A stretch of 64,000 bases of DNA from an uncultured Pelagibacteraceae bacterium (GTDB lineage Bacteria > Pseudomonadota > Alphaproteobacteria > Pelagibacterales > Pelagibacteraceae). The stretch covers positions 186,001-250,000 of the forward strand of contig CACOFY010000001.1 of assembly GCA_902626575.1 (NCBI GenBank), written 5' to 3'. Below the pieces are notes generated by a model. It did no database searches. It was not told the DNA's origin and saw nothing but the letters and a program-made list of their open reading frames with translations. A program made the position numbers and the translations under genes. Positions 52,613-64,000 of the stretch are shown piece by piece (positions within the stretch are counted from its first letter, which is position 1; each line of letters begins with the position of its first letter).

Positions 52613-53398
52613 TTACTTTATATTTTTTGGGTCAGGCATACCAACTTTATTATAGCCTGCGTCGACATAATGAATTTCTCCTGTCACGCCACCACTAAGA
52701 TCACTTAATAGGTATAATGCAGAATTTCCAACATCATGAATATCTACGTTTCTTTTTAAAAATGAGTGGTCTTCATTCCACTTATAAAGAAATTTAGCGT
52801 CCCCAATTGCAGAAGCTGCAAGCGTTTTAATTGGACCGGCACTTATTGCATTTACTCTTATTTTTTTGCTACCAAGATCTCGTGCAAGATATTTTACACT
52901 TGCCTCCAAAGCAGATTTACAAACTCCCATAACGTTATAATTTGGAATTGCCTTTGTTGACTCGTAGGTTAATGTTAACATACTTCCACCATCTTCAATT
53001 ATTTTTGAAGCTTCTTTGGCAACTTCTGTGAATGAAAAACAAGAAATTAGCATACTTCTTAAAAAATTTTCCCTGGTAGTATTTAGATACTCCCCAGATA
53101 ACTCAGATTTATCTGAAAATGCTACTGCATGAACTACAAAATCAATTTTTCCCCAATGTGATTTAATATCTTCAAAAAGTTTGATTACCTCATCCTTTTT
53201 TTCTACATCGCAACTAAATGTTGTCTTAGAATTTAATTTTTCTGCTAATGGAACAACTCTTTTCTTAAGCGCATCACCCAAATAGGTGAATGCTAAATCA
53301 GCTCCGGCCTCTGATAGTTTTTGAGATATTCCCCAAGCTATAGATCTCTCATTAGCTACTCCCATGATCAACCCTTTTTTGCCTTTCATTAAATCCAT
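52613..53398 (-). CDS. fabI: Enoyl-ACP reductase
   Basis: KGLIMGVANERSIAWGISQKLSEAGADLAFTY; start corrected to ATG 53398 (MDLMKGKKG). Confidence 0.97.
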   Translation of the reverse strand: MDLMKGKKGLIMGVANERSIAWGISQKLSEAGADLAFTYLGDALKKRVVPLAEKLNSKTTFSCDVEKKDEVIKLFEDIKSHWGKIDFVVHAVAFSDKSELSGEYLNTTRENFLRSMLISCFSFTEVAKEASKIIEDGGSMLTLTYESTKAIPNYNVMGVCKSALEASVKYLARDLGSKKIRVNAISAGPIKTLAASAIGDAKFLYKWNEDHSFLKRNVDIHDVGNSALYLLSDLSGGVTGEIHYVDAGYNKVGMPDPKNIK

Positions 53399-53399
53399 A

Positions 53400-54611
53400 T
53401 TAAACTTTCTCAAATACTAATGTTGCATTAGTTCCACCAAACCCGAAGCTATTCGACATTACAGAATTTAAAGTAACATCTTTTTCAACTTTCGTGACAA
53501 TTGGATATTTTTTTGCCTCATCATCCATGTCAGTAATATTTGCAGATGCTGCTATAAAACTATTTTTCATCATAATTAGACTATAAACAGCCTCATGAAC
53601 AGAAGTTGCTCCCAAAGAATGTCCTGCTAGAGATTTTGTGGAGCTTATTTTTGGTTTATAGTCAGTAAATACTTTACCAACAGCATTAAGCTCAGTTATA
53701 TCACCAACTGGAGTTGAAGTTCCATGAGTATTAATATAATCGATCTTATTTTTTGCAGTTCCAAGAGCCATATTCATACATCTTACAGCCCCCTCTCCCG
53801 ACGGTGCTACCATATCATAGCCATCTGATGTTGCACCATATCCTGTAATCTCAGCGTAAATTTTTGCACCTCTTGCTTTAGCATGCTCGTATTCTTCTAA
53901 GACTAAAACTCCACCACCACCTGAAATTACGAAGCCATCCCTAGTTTTATCGTAAGGTCTTGATGCTTTTTCAGGAGTATCATTATATTTTGAGGACAAA
54001 GCAGTCATAGCATCAAACATTGCAGTCATTGCAAAGTGAACTTCATCACTTCCACCTGCAAATATGATTTTTTGTTTACCTAATTGAATTAATTCCATCG
54101 CATTTCCTATACAATGACCACTTGTTGCGCAGGCAGAACTTATAGTGTAATTAACTCCTTTAATTTTAAAAGGGACTGCCAAAGTTGCCGAAGCGGTACT
54201 GGACATAGTTCTTGGGACTACAAAAGGCCCCATTCTTTTTGGACTCTTTTGTCTTGTTTTATCAGCCGCCAAAATAACATTTTCAATTGATGGACCTCCA
54301 GAACCCATTATCATTCCTGTTGAAATATTACTTACATCTTTTTCCTCTAACCCTGAATCTTTTACCGCTTCAGACATTGAAATATAATTATATGCAGATC
54401 CTGGACCCATAAATCTAATAAACTTCCTGTCTACATGATCCTCTAATTTAATGTTTGGTTTACCATGCACATTACTTTTTAAATTATACTCTTTGTATTC
54501 TTCGGAAAACGTAATTCCCGATTTAGAATTTAGTAAAGACTGATAGACTTCTTCTTGATTATTTCCCAAACACGAAACAACACCAATTCCAGTTATTACA
54601 ACTCTTTTCAT
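53400..54611 (-). CDS. fabB: Beta-ketoacyl-ACP synthase I
   Basis: [31 protein letters not shown]; adjacent fabA. Confidence 0.96.
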   Translation of the reverse strand: MKRVVITGIGVVSCLGNNQEEVYQSLLNSKSGITFSEEYKEYNLKSNVHGKPNIKLEDHVDRKFIRFMGPGSAYNYISMSEAVKDSGLEEKDVSNISTGMIMGSGGPSIENVILAADKTRQKSPKRMGPFVVPRTMSSTASATLAVPFKIKGVNYTISSACATSGHCIGNAMELIQLGKQKIIFAGGSDEVHFAMTAMFDAMTALSSKYNDTPEKASRPYDKTRDGFVISGGGGVLVLEEYEHAKARGAKIYAEITGYGATSDGYDMVAPSGEGAVRCMNMALGTAKNKIDYINTHGTSTPVGDITELNAVGKVFTDYKPKISSTKSLAGHSLGATSVHEAVYSLIMMKNSFIAASANITDMDDEAKKYPIVTKVEKDVTLNSVMSNSFGFGGTNATLVFEKV

Positions 54612-55111
54612 TATTTAAACAGTCCAACTTTTAAATTTTCAGCACTATAAATTTTTTTTCCGTCAGCTAATAAAATTCCATTCGCGAGACCAACTGTAGT
54701 ACCTTCTTTTACTAATATTCTTTTCATATCAATTTCATAAATCGCTTTTTTAACATTTTTTAAAACCTCTCCAGTAAATTTTACACTATTTACGCCCAAA
54801 GCACGTCCTCTACCTGGATTACCTAGCCAGCCCAAATAAAATCCAACCAATTGCCACATTGCATCTAATCCAAGGCATCCTGGCATAACAGGATCTTCTT
54901 GAAAATGACAATCAAAAAACCAAAGCTCATCTTTAATATCCAATTCAGCTTTTATTAACCCTTTTTTAAAAGCACCTTTATCTTCACTAATTTCTGTTAT
55001 TCTGTCAAACATTAGCATTGGTGGTAATGGTAGCTTTGCATTTCCAGGCCCAAAAAGGTTACCTTTTCCGCAATTAATTAATTCATCATAATTGAATGAA
55101 TTCTTTTTCAT
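54611..55111 (-). CDS. fabA: 3-hydroxydecanoyl-ACP dehydratase/isomerase
   Basis: [44 protein letters not shown]. Confidence 0.97.
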   Translation of the reverse strand: MKKNSFNYDELINCGKGNLFGPGNAKLPLPPMLMFDRITEISEDKGAFKKGLIKAELDIKDELWFFDCHFQEDPVMPGCLGLDAMWQLVGFYLGWLGNPGRGRALGVNSVKFTGEVLKNVKKAIYEIDMKRILVKEGTTVGLANGILLADGKKIYSAENLKVGLFK

Positions 55112-55161
55112 AAAATTGTAACCTTATTACTTGATTTAAATAAATTATAATATAGAAATAG

Positions 55162-55178
55162 TTTAGAACTATTATAAA
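55162..55178. promoter_or_regulatory. Candidate Irr operator upstream of irr
   Basis: TTTAGAA-CTA-TTATAAA, 7-3-7 imperfect inverted repeat 8 bp before irr ATG. Confidence 0.65.
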
Positions 55179-55186
55179 TTATCACA

Positions 55187-55603
55187 ATGAAAAACCAAGA
55201 TTTTATCAATAAATTGAGAAATTCAGGCTTAAGACCCACAAAACAAAGAATAAAAATTTGCGAAGCTTTGTTCAATACTGAAAAAACCTTTCATTTTACA
55301 GTGAATGATTTAGCAAAAATGATGCAAAAAAATTTCAATGAGAAAATTTCTTTAGCTACTGTTTACAATACACTCCATGCTTTTAAAAAAAAAGGATACG
55401 TAAAAGAAATTTCTTTAGGAAATGACAAAAGCTATTTTGATACAAACATTAATGCTCATCATCATTTTTTTGATACTAAAACAAACGAGCTAATAGATAT
55501 TGACTCAAACAAAATTGAGCTTAAAAATGTTCCAAATCCACCAAAAGGAAAATCAATAAAAGCTATTGATGTAGTTATAAACATTGAGAACGATTCTCAA
55601 TAG
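55187..55603 (+). CDS. irr: Irr/PerR-like Fur-superfamily regulator
   Basis: LRNSGLRPTKQRIKICEALF; SLATVYNTLHAFKKKGYVKEI; NAHHHFFDT; fabA-fabB-fabI adjacency. Confidence 0.88.
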   Translation: MKNQDFINKLRNSGLRPTKQRIKICEALFNTEKTFHFTVNDLAKMMQKNFNEKISLATVYNTLHAFKKKGYVKEISLGNDKSYFDTNINAHHHFFDTKTNELIDIDSNKIELKNVPNPPKGKSIKAIDVVINIENDSQ

Positions 55604-55620
55604 TTTATAAACATTCTAAA
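55604..55620. promoter_or_regulatory. Candidate Irr operator, upstream of katG -35
   Basis: TTTATAA-ACA-TTCTAAA, reverse-complement form of the irr box. Confidence 0.65.
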
Positions 55621-55624
55621 CTAC

Positions 55625-55652
55625 TTGACATCTAATTTAGAGAAATTATAAA
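55625..55652 (+). promoter_or_regulatory. katG sigma70-type promoter overlapped by third operator copy
   Basis: TTGACA (55625-55630), 16-bp spacer, TATAAA (55647-55652); TTTAGAG-AAA-TTATAAA at 55636-55652 covers spacer and -10. Confidence 0.72.
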
Positions 55653-55665
55653 CTAAATTAAGTAA

Positions 55666-57885
<2,220 letters not shown>

Positions 57886-57899
57886 AGGGTAATAAAATA

Positions 57900-58502
57900 A
57901 TGACACAAGTTAGTTTTGAGGATTTTTATCAAGTACCTAATCTTAAGTTTAATATAACAAAGTTAAGACAAGATCTTGATAAAGTTTTAAAGAGTAAAAA
58001 TTTTAATTCTTTAGGTATTACACATTTTGGCGCTATACCTTTGAACAGAGTGCCAAACGATAATAGCTCAGTTGAAGGACACAATGTAAGAGGAAAGTAT
58101 TGGACGATTGCAGATGAGACTGGAAAAGTTGTTTCAAGAGATATTGCAATTGACGAGTCAAAATATACTGAACTAATGCCAGAATTTGAAAATACTTATT
58201 TTAAAGAAGTTTATGAAACCCTTAAAAGCAGATTTAAACTTGGTAGAGTTAGACTTCTGCTTAAAGAGCCAAGATCTACGCTAAGCTGGCATAAGGATCC
58301 TGAGCCTAGATTACATGTGCCTATAATTACAAATAAAGGATGTTCAATGGTAATAGAAAATGTAGCTAAACATTTGCCTGCGGATGGTCATGTAACAATC
58401 ACTAACAATACAAAATTCCACAACTTTTTTAATGGTGGAGAGCAAGCAAGAATTCATTTAGTGGCGTGTGTTTTAGAGGATCCTTTTAAAAATTTAAAAT
58501 GA
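57900..58502 (+). CDS. Aspartyl/asparaginyl beta-hydroxylase-like dioxygenase
   Basis: LSWHKDPEPRLHVPI ... HNFFNGGEQARIHLVAC. Confidence 0.75.
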   Translation: MTQVSFEDFYQVPNLKFNITKLRQDLDKVLKSKNFNSLGITHFGAIPLNRVPNDNSSVEGHNVRGKYWTIADETGKVVSRDIAIDESKYTELMPEFENTYFKEVYETLKSRFKLGRVRLLLKEPRSTLSWHKDPEPRLHVPIITNKGCSMVIENVAKHLPADGHVTITNNTKFHNFFNGGEQARIHLVACVLEDPFKNLK

Positions 58503-58741
58503 CAGAGTTAACAAAAAGCTTATTCGGTGCGTCATTAGATATTTTTAAGAATAATAAAGGTTCGATATTAAGAACTATAGTTTATACGATTGGCCACTTT
58601 GCTATTGCTATTACTGTTTTAATGCTTGTAGCAGATGTTTCTTTTATGATTGCATTAACAGATGCAATAGTTGAGCCTCTAGCCAATTCTATTTGGTATT
58701 TTATTTTAGATAAATGGTGGGCAAGTAGACCTAAAAAATAA
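58499..58741 (+). CDS. DUF2061-like small membrane protein
   Basis: SILRTIVYTIGHFAIAITVLMLVAD ... WYFILDKWW pattern. Confidence 0.75.
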   Translation: MTELTKSLFGASLDIFKNNKGSILRTIVYTIGHFAIAITVLMLVADVSFMIALTDAIVEPLANSIWYFILDKWWASRPKK

Positions 58742-58862
58742 ATTTTGCGAATGATTATTATTCATCCAGAAAATCCAGCATAAAAAAATTTATTTTTGCA
58801 AACAATTATCATTTGCGCATATTTAAGTTGATAAAGTTATCAACAATTTTTATTGTAGTTTT

Positions 58863-59042
58863 ATGAAAACACAAAACTACAATTGTAAAAAGTGCGGACT
58901 AACAATCGCATCAACTTGTTCCAAATGTGATAAAACAGTTGATGTAAAAGTTTTAGATGATGGTTGTATTGTTCAACTTACAAAATGTGGGGACTGTGCG
59001 AACATACCTGTTATCAAAGACGTTTGTTTGCAGCAAGAGTAA
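58863..59042 (+). CDS. 59-aa Cys-rich zinc-ribbon-like microprotein
   Basis: Own translation MKTQNYNCKKCGLTIASTCSKCDKTVDVKVLDDGCIVQLTKCGDCANIPVIKDVCLQQE*; three CxxC motifs; one residue under the apparent ORF-track cut-off. Confidence 0.75.
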   Translation: MKTQNYNCKKCGLTIASTCSKCDKTVDVKVLDDGCIVQLTKCGDCANIPVIKDVCLQQE

Positions 59043-59492
59043 TTACTTAATACCCCAAACATTTTGAGTATTTAACCAACCAGTGTAATTGTTGGTTTTT
59101 ACCTTACACCAATTTTGCTTGCACTTTTTAACAAGAACCAATACCCCCTTTTCAATTCTTACTAATGGCTTTGAGTAATAGCTATCTTTTTTAAAAAGAA
59201 TTTTATTCTCCATAACCACAAGAGACTTTGGAGACTTTAATTGAGAAATGTGTATCCAACCCCCATTATTCTTATGATCAATAATTTTTCTAAAATTTTC
59301 TTTTTTATCGATAACCTTTAAAGGTAGATATTTTTTTTTGTAAATAAACTTAATTTGATCATTTTTACTTGGCCCATACCTTACATTTACCTCATTATAC
59401 TTAAGCATTAAAAAGTAATCACCCTCTTGTGCGAAAACATTTATATGAAAATTAAAAAATATAATAAGTAAGAAAATTTTTAGCATATACAA
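59043..59492 (-). CDS. Secreted SH3-domain protein
   Basis: Signal peptide; KYNEVNVRYGPSKND; two SH3-like repeats ending GWLNTQNVWG. Confidence 0.85.
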   Translation of the reverse strand: MYMLKIFLLIIFFNFHINVFAQEGDYFLMLKYNEVNVRYGPSKNDQIKFIYKKKYLPLKVIDKKENFRKIIDHKNNGGWIHISQLKSPKSLVVMENKILFKKDSYYSKPLVRIEKGVLVLVKKCKQNWCKVKTNNYTGWLNTQNVWGIK

Positions 59493-60229
59493 TTTTTTTT
59501 CTTATTAAATTTTACTTTTCTAAATTTTAGATCTTTTAAGTTCAAAATTAAAATATTTGAACTTAAGCCTCTTCCCACATGACAGATTTTTTTTATGGCC
59601 TCAATAGCTTGTAAATTTCCAACAACCCCAGCTACAGGACCTAAAATACCATCGGACTCACAATTTAATACATCATCCGGAGGAAGTTCTTGGTAGAAAC
59701 ATTTTAAACAGGGTTCGTTTTTATTCTTAAAATCAAATGTAAAAATATGGCCATCAAATCTGCTGATAGATCCAGATATAAAGTATTTTTTTAATTTTAC
59801 CGAACCTTCATTTAATAGAAATTTTGCTTTAAAATTATCAGTCCCATCAATAATAACATCGTAATTTTTAGCAATTTTATCAAAATTTTTGTTAGTAATT
59901 TTTACTTTGTGTTTAATAATTTTAATATCAGGGTCAATTTTTTTAATTTTTGTATAGATAACATCAACTTTTAATTTCCCCACATCTTGAGAATTATACA
60001 TTCCTTGACGATGAATATTAGATAAGCTTACTTTATCAAAATCTACTAACCCAACCCGTCCAACTCCAGCTCGACACAAGTAATCTACAGCTGGACAACC
60101 TAATCCTCCAAGCCCAACAATTAATATTTTAGATAATGATATTTTTTTTTGACCAAGGATACCAATATCTTTTAAAACTATCTGTCTTGAATATTTCTCT
60201 AAATAATTTTTATTGAATTTTTTTTTCAT
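59480..60229 (-). CDS. MoeB/ThiF-family adenylyltransferase
   Basis: YSRQIVLKDIGILGQKKI; ILIVGLGGLGCPAVDYLCRAGVGRVGLVDFD; RQGMYN. Confidence 0.95.
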   Translation of the reverse strand: MKKKFNKNYLEKYSRQIVLKDIGILGQKKISLSKILIVGLGGLGCPAVDYLCRAGVGRVGLVDFDKVSLSNIHRQGMYNSQDVGKLKVDVIYTKIKKIDPDIKIIKHKVKITNKNFDKIAKNYDVIIDGTDNFKAKFLLNEGSVKLKKYFISGSISRFDGHIFTFDFKNKNEPCLKCFYQELPPDDVLNCESDGILGPVAGVVGNLQAIEAIKKICHVGRGLSSNILILNLKDLKFRKVKFNKKKNCIC

Positions 60230-60663
60230 TTTCCAGTAGATCCAAAACCCCCAGAACCTCTGATTGTTTCAGGTAAATCTTGTACCTCTTCAAACTGTAC
60301 TTTTAAAATTGGAACAAGAACCATTTGGGCTATCCTGTCACCATTATTAATAATAAATTCTTTATCACCATGATTAAATAAAATAACTTTTAACTCTCCT
60401 CTATAATCACTGTCTATAGTGCCTGGCGTATTGAGAACCGAAATATTGGATTTTGCTGCTAAACCTGATCTAGGTCTAATTTGAATTTCAGTATCATTTG
60501 GTATTGCTACAGATAATCCAGTTGGGACCAACGCAGATTTATTGGGCTTAATCACAATTTTATCTTCTGTAAGAGCCATTAAATCCATTCCCGAGGATCC
60601 GTCAGTTTTATAAATTGGTATTTGAGCTTTATGACTAAGTTTTTTAATTAAAACTTTAATCAT
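60226..60663 (-). CDS. dut: dUTP diphosphatase
   Basis: GSSGMDLMAL; RSGLAAK; GTIDSDYRGE; RIAQMVLVP; RGSGGFGSTG. Confidence 0.98.
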   Translation of the reverse strand: MIKVLIKKLSHKAQIPIYKTDGSSGMDLMALTEDKIVIKPNKSALVPTGLSVAIPNDTEIQIRPRSGLAAKSNISVLNTPGTIDSDYRGELKVILFNHGDKEFIINNGDRIAQMVLVPILKVQFEEVQDLPETIRGSGGFGSTGK

Positions 60664-60665
60664 AA

Positions 60666-61865
60666 TTAATTCAGGTGATTTATAATTCTCTCCACAATCT
60701 TGTCGGCGAGATTACTTTTGCTTGATTTTTTTATTTCCTCAAAGTCTTTATTTTTATAGAAAATTGAAACGGAGTTTTCGTCCGACTCGAAGCCAATATC
60801 TTTCTTTGATATATCATTTGCTATTATCCAGTCACAGTTTTTTTCTGTTAATTTATTCTTTGCATTTAATTCTAAATTCATTGTTTCAGCAGCAAAACCA
60901 ATTACAAGTTTTGGTCTCAATGAATTATGATTTGATACATTATTTAAAATATCAATATTTTTTTCTAAATTTAGTACAAGGTTATCCTTTTTTTTAATCT
61001 TATTTTTATTATAGTTTTTAATCTTCCAATCACCAACGGCTGCAGAAAATACTGCTACATCTGCAGGTAAATTATTTAATGTTTCTTCATACATTTCTTC
61101 TGCGGTTTTTACCTTTATTAACTTAATATTAGGATCTGCTATTTGATTTGAAGGTCCTGAAATTAATGTAGTATCAAATCCGTTTCTGTTTAAAGAATTT
61201 GCTATTTCAAAGCCTTGTTTGCCACTTGATCTATTTGTAATATATCTTACAGGATCTATAAATTCCTGAGTAGGACCAGCAGTTACGATAGCCCTTTTTT
61301 TATTAACATTATTCAATTTTTTGAAATACTGATTTAGGTAATTAAGAATTTCAGTTGGCTCTGACATTTTACCTTCGCCGTATTCTCCACAAGCCATATC
61401 ACCAATATTTGGTCCAATCATTTCATAACCAAAAGTTTTTAACTTTTGTATATTATCTTTATTGGATTTATGTTCCCACATTCTTACATTCATCGCAGGC
61501 GCTAAAAAAATTTTCTTATTTGATGCTAGTGTCACAGTTGTAGAAAGATCATCCGCAAGTCCATAACTTAATTTTGAAATTGTATTAGCTGTAGCAGGTG
61601 CAATTAATATCAAATCAGCCCATCTAGAAAGTGATATATGATCCATTTCTGCTTCATTCTCATGATCAAAAAGTTGGGTATAAACTTTTTCTTGAGAAAG
61701 AGAGACAACGGATAATGGTGTCACGAATTTTTTAGCATTTTTCGTAAGTATAGTTTTTACCTGCGCACCATTTTTTTTTATTAGTCTTATTACATCTAAA
61801 GCTTTATAAGCAGCAATACCACCACAGATAATAAGTAATATTTTTTTTCTATCTAAAAAATTCAT
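60666..61865 (-). CDS. coaBC: Bifunctional phosphopantothenoylcysteine decarboxylase/synthase
   Basis: ICGGIAAYKALDVIRLIKK; PAMNVRMW; TAGPTQEFIDPVRYITNRSSGKQGF. Confidence 0.97.
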   Translation of the reverse strand: MNFLDRKKILLIICGGIAAYKALDVIRLIKKNGAQVKTILTKNAKKFVTPLSVVSLSQEKVYTQLFDHENEAEMDHISLSRWADLILIAPATANTISKLSYGLADDLSTTVTLASNKKIFLAPAMNVRMWEHKSNKDNIQKLKTFGYEMIGPNIGDMACGEYGEGKMSEPTEILNYLNQYFKKLNNVNKKRAIVTAGPTQEFIDPVRYITNRSSGKQGFEIANSLNRNGFDTTLISGPSNQIADPNIKLIKVKTAEEMYEETLNNLPADVAVFSAAVGDWKIKNYNKNKIKKKDNLVLNLEKNIDILNNVSNHNSLRPKLVIGFAAETMNLELNAKNKLTEKNCDWIIANDISKKDIGFESDENSVSIFYKNKDFEEIKKSSKSNLADKIVERIINHLN

Positions 61866-61872
61866 TGTGAAA

Positions 61873-63441
61873 TTAAAATACTAAGTAACCAAAAAATACA
61901 AGCAATAATAATCCAATAATACTTTGGTTTCTAAAAGATTTCATTTCCATTTCTTTATCTTTAAGAGCCGAATAAGAATTTGAGTTTTGAGGTATTTGTC
62001 CACTAGCTAAAAAAGTAAGAGCCTGATTTGCTTTATCCATTATTTGAGGTAACTCTGGCAATCTTTTGAGGACTTCAGTTGAGTCTTTCAAGGTCTCAGT
62101 TAAATTTGAAATTGGATCCTTAGTTTCTTTGAGCCATTTTTCAAGCACAGGCTTTGAAGTTTCCCAAATATTTGTTTCAGGGTTTAATTTTCTTGCAACT
62201 CCTTCAACAACAACCATTGTTTTTTGAAGTAATAATAATTGGGGTTGCGTTTGCATGTTAAATTTTTCAGTAATGTCAAATAACTGTTTAAGTAATTTTC
62301 CTCCCGAAATATCTTTAACTGATTGGCCAAAAATCGGTTCTCCTATGGATCTAAGAGCTTGAGCGAGTTCATCTACGTTAACGTTTTTTGGTACTAGGCC
62401 AGCAACTATATGAACATCTGCAACTTTTTTATAATCTCTTAAAATAAATCCGTATAAAATTTCTGCTAAAAATTTTCTATTAAGCTTATCTAATCGACCC
62501 ATAATACCAAAGTCGATTGTTACAATTCTCCCACTATTATCAATAAGTAAATTTCCTTGATGCATATCGGCATGAAAAAAACCATCCCTAACAGCGTGTC
62601 TTAAAAAGTGTTGAATAATATCTGTTGCAACATTTTTAACATTAATGCCTTTTTCAATTAAAATATCTTTTTCTCGAATTGATTGCCCCTCAACCCAGTC
62701 TAAAGTTAAAACTTTTTCACTTGTAAAATTCCAATAAATTTTTGGTACAAAAAATCCAACATCATTTGTTGTATTTTCGGAAAATTCGTTTGCCGCGGCT
62801 GCCTCAAACCTTAAATCCATCTCATGATTAGTAATTTCTTTTAATAAAAAAACTACCTCCATTAATTTTAATCTTCTAGTTTTAGTAGCTATATTTTCAA
62901 TTAAGTAAGCTAGAAGCATTAAGGCATCTATTTCTTCGTTAAATTTCTTTTTAATATCTGGTCTTAGAATTTTAATCGCTATATCTTTTATTGTTCCATT
63001 ATCATTAAATTGCGCTTTGTGTACTTGCGCTATTGATGCTGCTGCGATTGGCTCACTAAAATTTAAAATTGAGTTATATACCTCTTCTCCAAGCTCATCT
63101 TTTAAAATATCTTTTGCTTCGTCATTAGAAAAAGGTGGGACTCTGTCCTGTAATTTTTCTAGTTGTCTTGATAGCTTTTCCCCAATTATATCCGGTCTGG
63201 TTGCTAGGAACTGACCTAATTTAATAAATGTTGTTCCCATTCCCTCTATGGACTTACATAGTTTTTCCTCATCGTTCAAATTTTTAAGCTCATAATCTTT
63301 TTTAGAAAGACTAATAGAAAAAATATTTACTAAAATTTGTATTACAACAGGAGGTTTATGAATTTTAGATATTACTTTAATAGCATCAGATAGTGCTAAT
63401 TTTCTTGCAATTTTAAATAGAATAAAAATCTTTTTTAACAT
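61873..63441 (-). CDS. ubiB: Ubiquinone biosynthesis kinase-like protein UbiB
   Basis: GTTFIKLGQFLATRPDIIG; AAASIAQVHKAQF; HADMHQGNLLID; C-terminal TM. Confidence 0.96.
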   Translation of the reverse strand: MLKKIFILFKIARKLALSDAIKVISKIHKPPVVIQILVNIFSISLSKKDYELKNLNDEEKLCKSIEGMGTTFIKLGQFLATRPDIIGEKLSRQLEKLQDRVPPFSNDEAKDILKDELGEEVYNSILNFSEPIAAASIAQVHKAQFNDNGTIKDIAIKILRPDIKKKFNEEIDALMLLAYLIENIATKTRRLKLMEVVFLLKEITNHEMDLRFEAAAANEFSENTTNDVGFFVPKIYWNFTSEKVLTLDWVEGQSIREKDILIEKGINVKNVATDIIQHFLRHAVRDGFFHADMHQGNLLIDNSGRIVTIDFGIMGRLDKLNRKFLAEILYGFILRDYKKVADVHIVAGLVPKNVNVDELAQALRSIGEPIFGQSVKDISGGKLLKQLFDITEKFNMQTQPQLLLLQKTMVVVEGVARKLNPETNIWETSKPVLEKWLKETKDPISNLTETLKDSTEVLKRLPELPQIMDKANQALTFLASGQIPQNSNSYSALKDKEMEMKSFRNQSIIGLLLLVFFGYLVF

Positions 63442-64000
63442 TAAACCTTCCAGCCTGAATGAATAGACACTATTCCACCACTTAAATCTCTATATTTACA
63501 ATTTTCAAAACCATTTTTATTCATTAACTCAACAAGCTGATTTTGATTTATGAATTTATCTATACTTTTTATAAGATATTCATAAGGCTCACTTTTGCCT
63601 ACTATAAACTTCCCAACTTTTGGAATTATTTTTGAATAATTCTTATACAAGAAATTTAAGTTAGAATTCGATATTTTTGAGAATTCCAAACATAAGAAAC
63701 GTCCCCCAGGCTTTAAAACTCTATATGCCTCTTTTAAGGATTTGCTAATATCTTTTGTATTTCTAAGGCCGAAACTTATTGTGTAATAATCAAAAAAATT
63801 GGACTTGAATTTTAAATTTTCAGCGTTTCCTATGTGCCAAGAAATATTATCTAAATTTTTAAATCTTTTCTTCCCTTGGTCTAACATTTTTTTGTTAGGG
63901 TCAACATTATAAACACTGCCCTTAAATTTAACTGTATTTAAAAATAATTTCCCGATATCACCAGTTCCACATCCTACATCAATCAATCTTTTATTATTAT
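63441..64000 (-). CDS. ubiE: Ubiquinone/menaquinone methyltransferase UbiE, N-terminus outside window
   Basis: IDVGCGTGDIG; YTISFGLRNTKDISKSLKEAYRVLKPGGRFLCLEFS; frame open to window edge. Confidence 0.95.
   Translation of the reverse strand, partial: NNKRLIDVGCGTGDIGKLFLNTVKFKGSVYNVDPNKKMLDQGKKRFKNLDNISWHIGNAENLKFKSNFFDYYTISFGLRNTKDISKSLKEAYRVLKPGGRFLCLEFSKISNSNLNFLYKNYSKIIPKVGKFIVGKSEPYEYLIKSIDKFINQNQLVELMNKNGFENCKYRDLSGGIVSIHSGWKV

Noticed and set aside
63441-63986. UbiE start at 63986 in the ORF track
   Set aside because: The start is an internal TTG (Leu before IDVGCGTG); the frame stays open to the window edge, so the gene is merely truncated.

Overview
This window is a compact, AT-rich, gene-dense alphaproteobacterial chromosome segment. 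Gene content, synteny and composition suggest a streamlined SAR11/Pelagibacter-type genome (inference; no database search was run). Almost everything is core housekeeping: hemE-hemH-hemG-rho, mnmE-mnmG-rsmG-parA-parB, holA-lptE-leuS, a major porin, dapB-dnaJ-dnaK-grpE, maeB, murJ-trpS, fur-miaB-phoH-ybeY-lnt-metK, nusA-infB-rbfA-rpsO-pnp, fabI-fabB-fabA-irr, katG, and dut-coaBC-ubiB-ubiE. I found no rRNA, tRNA, CRISPR array, phage, transposon or canonical defence system. The most notable non-coding signals are: (i) a candidate replication origin between a divergent ppsR-like gene and hemE, with a perfect DnaA box and a TTAA-N7-TTAA CtrA-type site; (ii) a perfect parS palindrome inside rsmG beside parAB; (iii) three copies of a 17-bp inverted repeat (TTTAGAR-N3-TTATAAA type) in front of irr and katG, one overlapping a TTGACA/TATAAA promoter; (iv) a decapeptide, [10 protein letters not shown], shared by the LptE C-terminus and the mature porin N-terminus; (v) several microproteins missing from the ORF track, including an ArfA-like ribosome-rescue candidate and a Cys-rich zinc-ribbon protein; and (vi) extreme compaction, such as divergent genes sharing an ATGCAT start and a terminator built into a stop codon. 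No completely new multi-gene system is evident; the best candidates for new biology are regulatory sites and small proteins.
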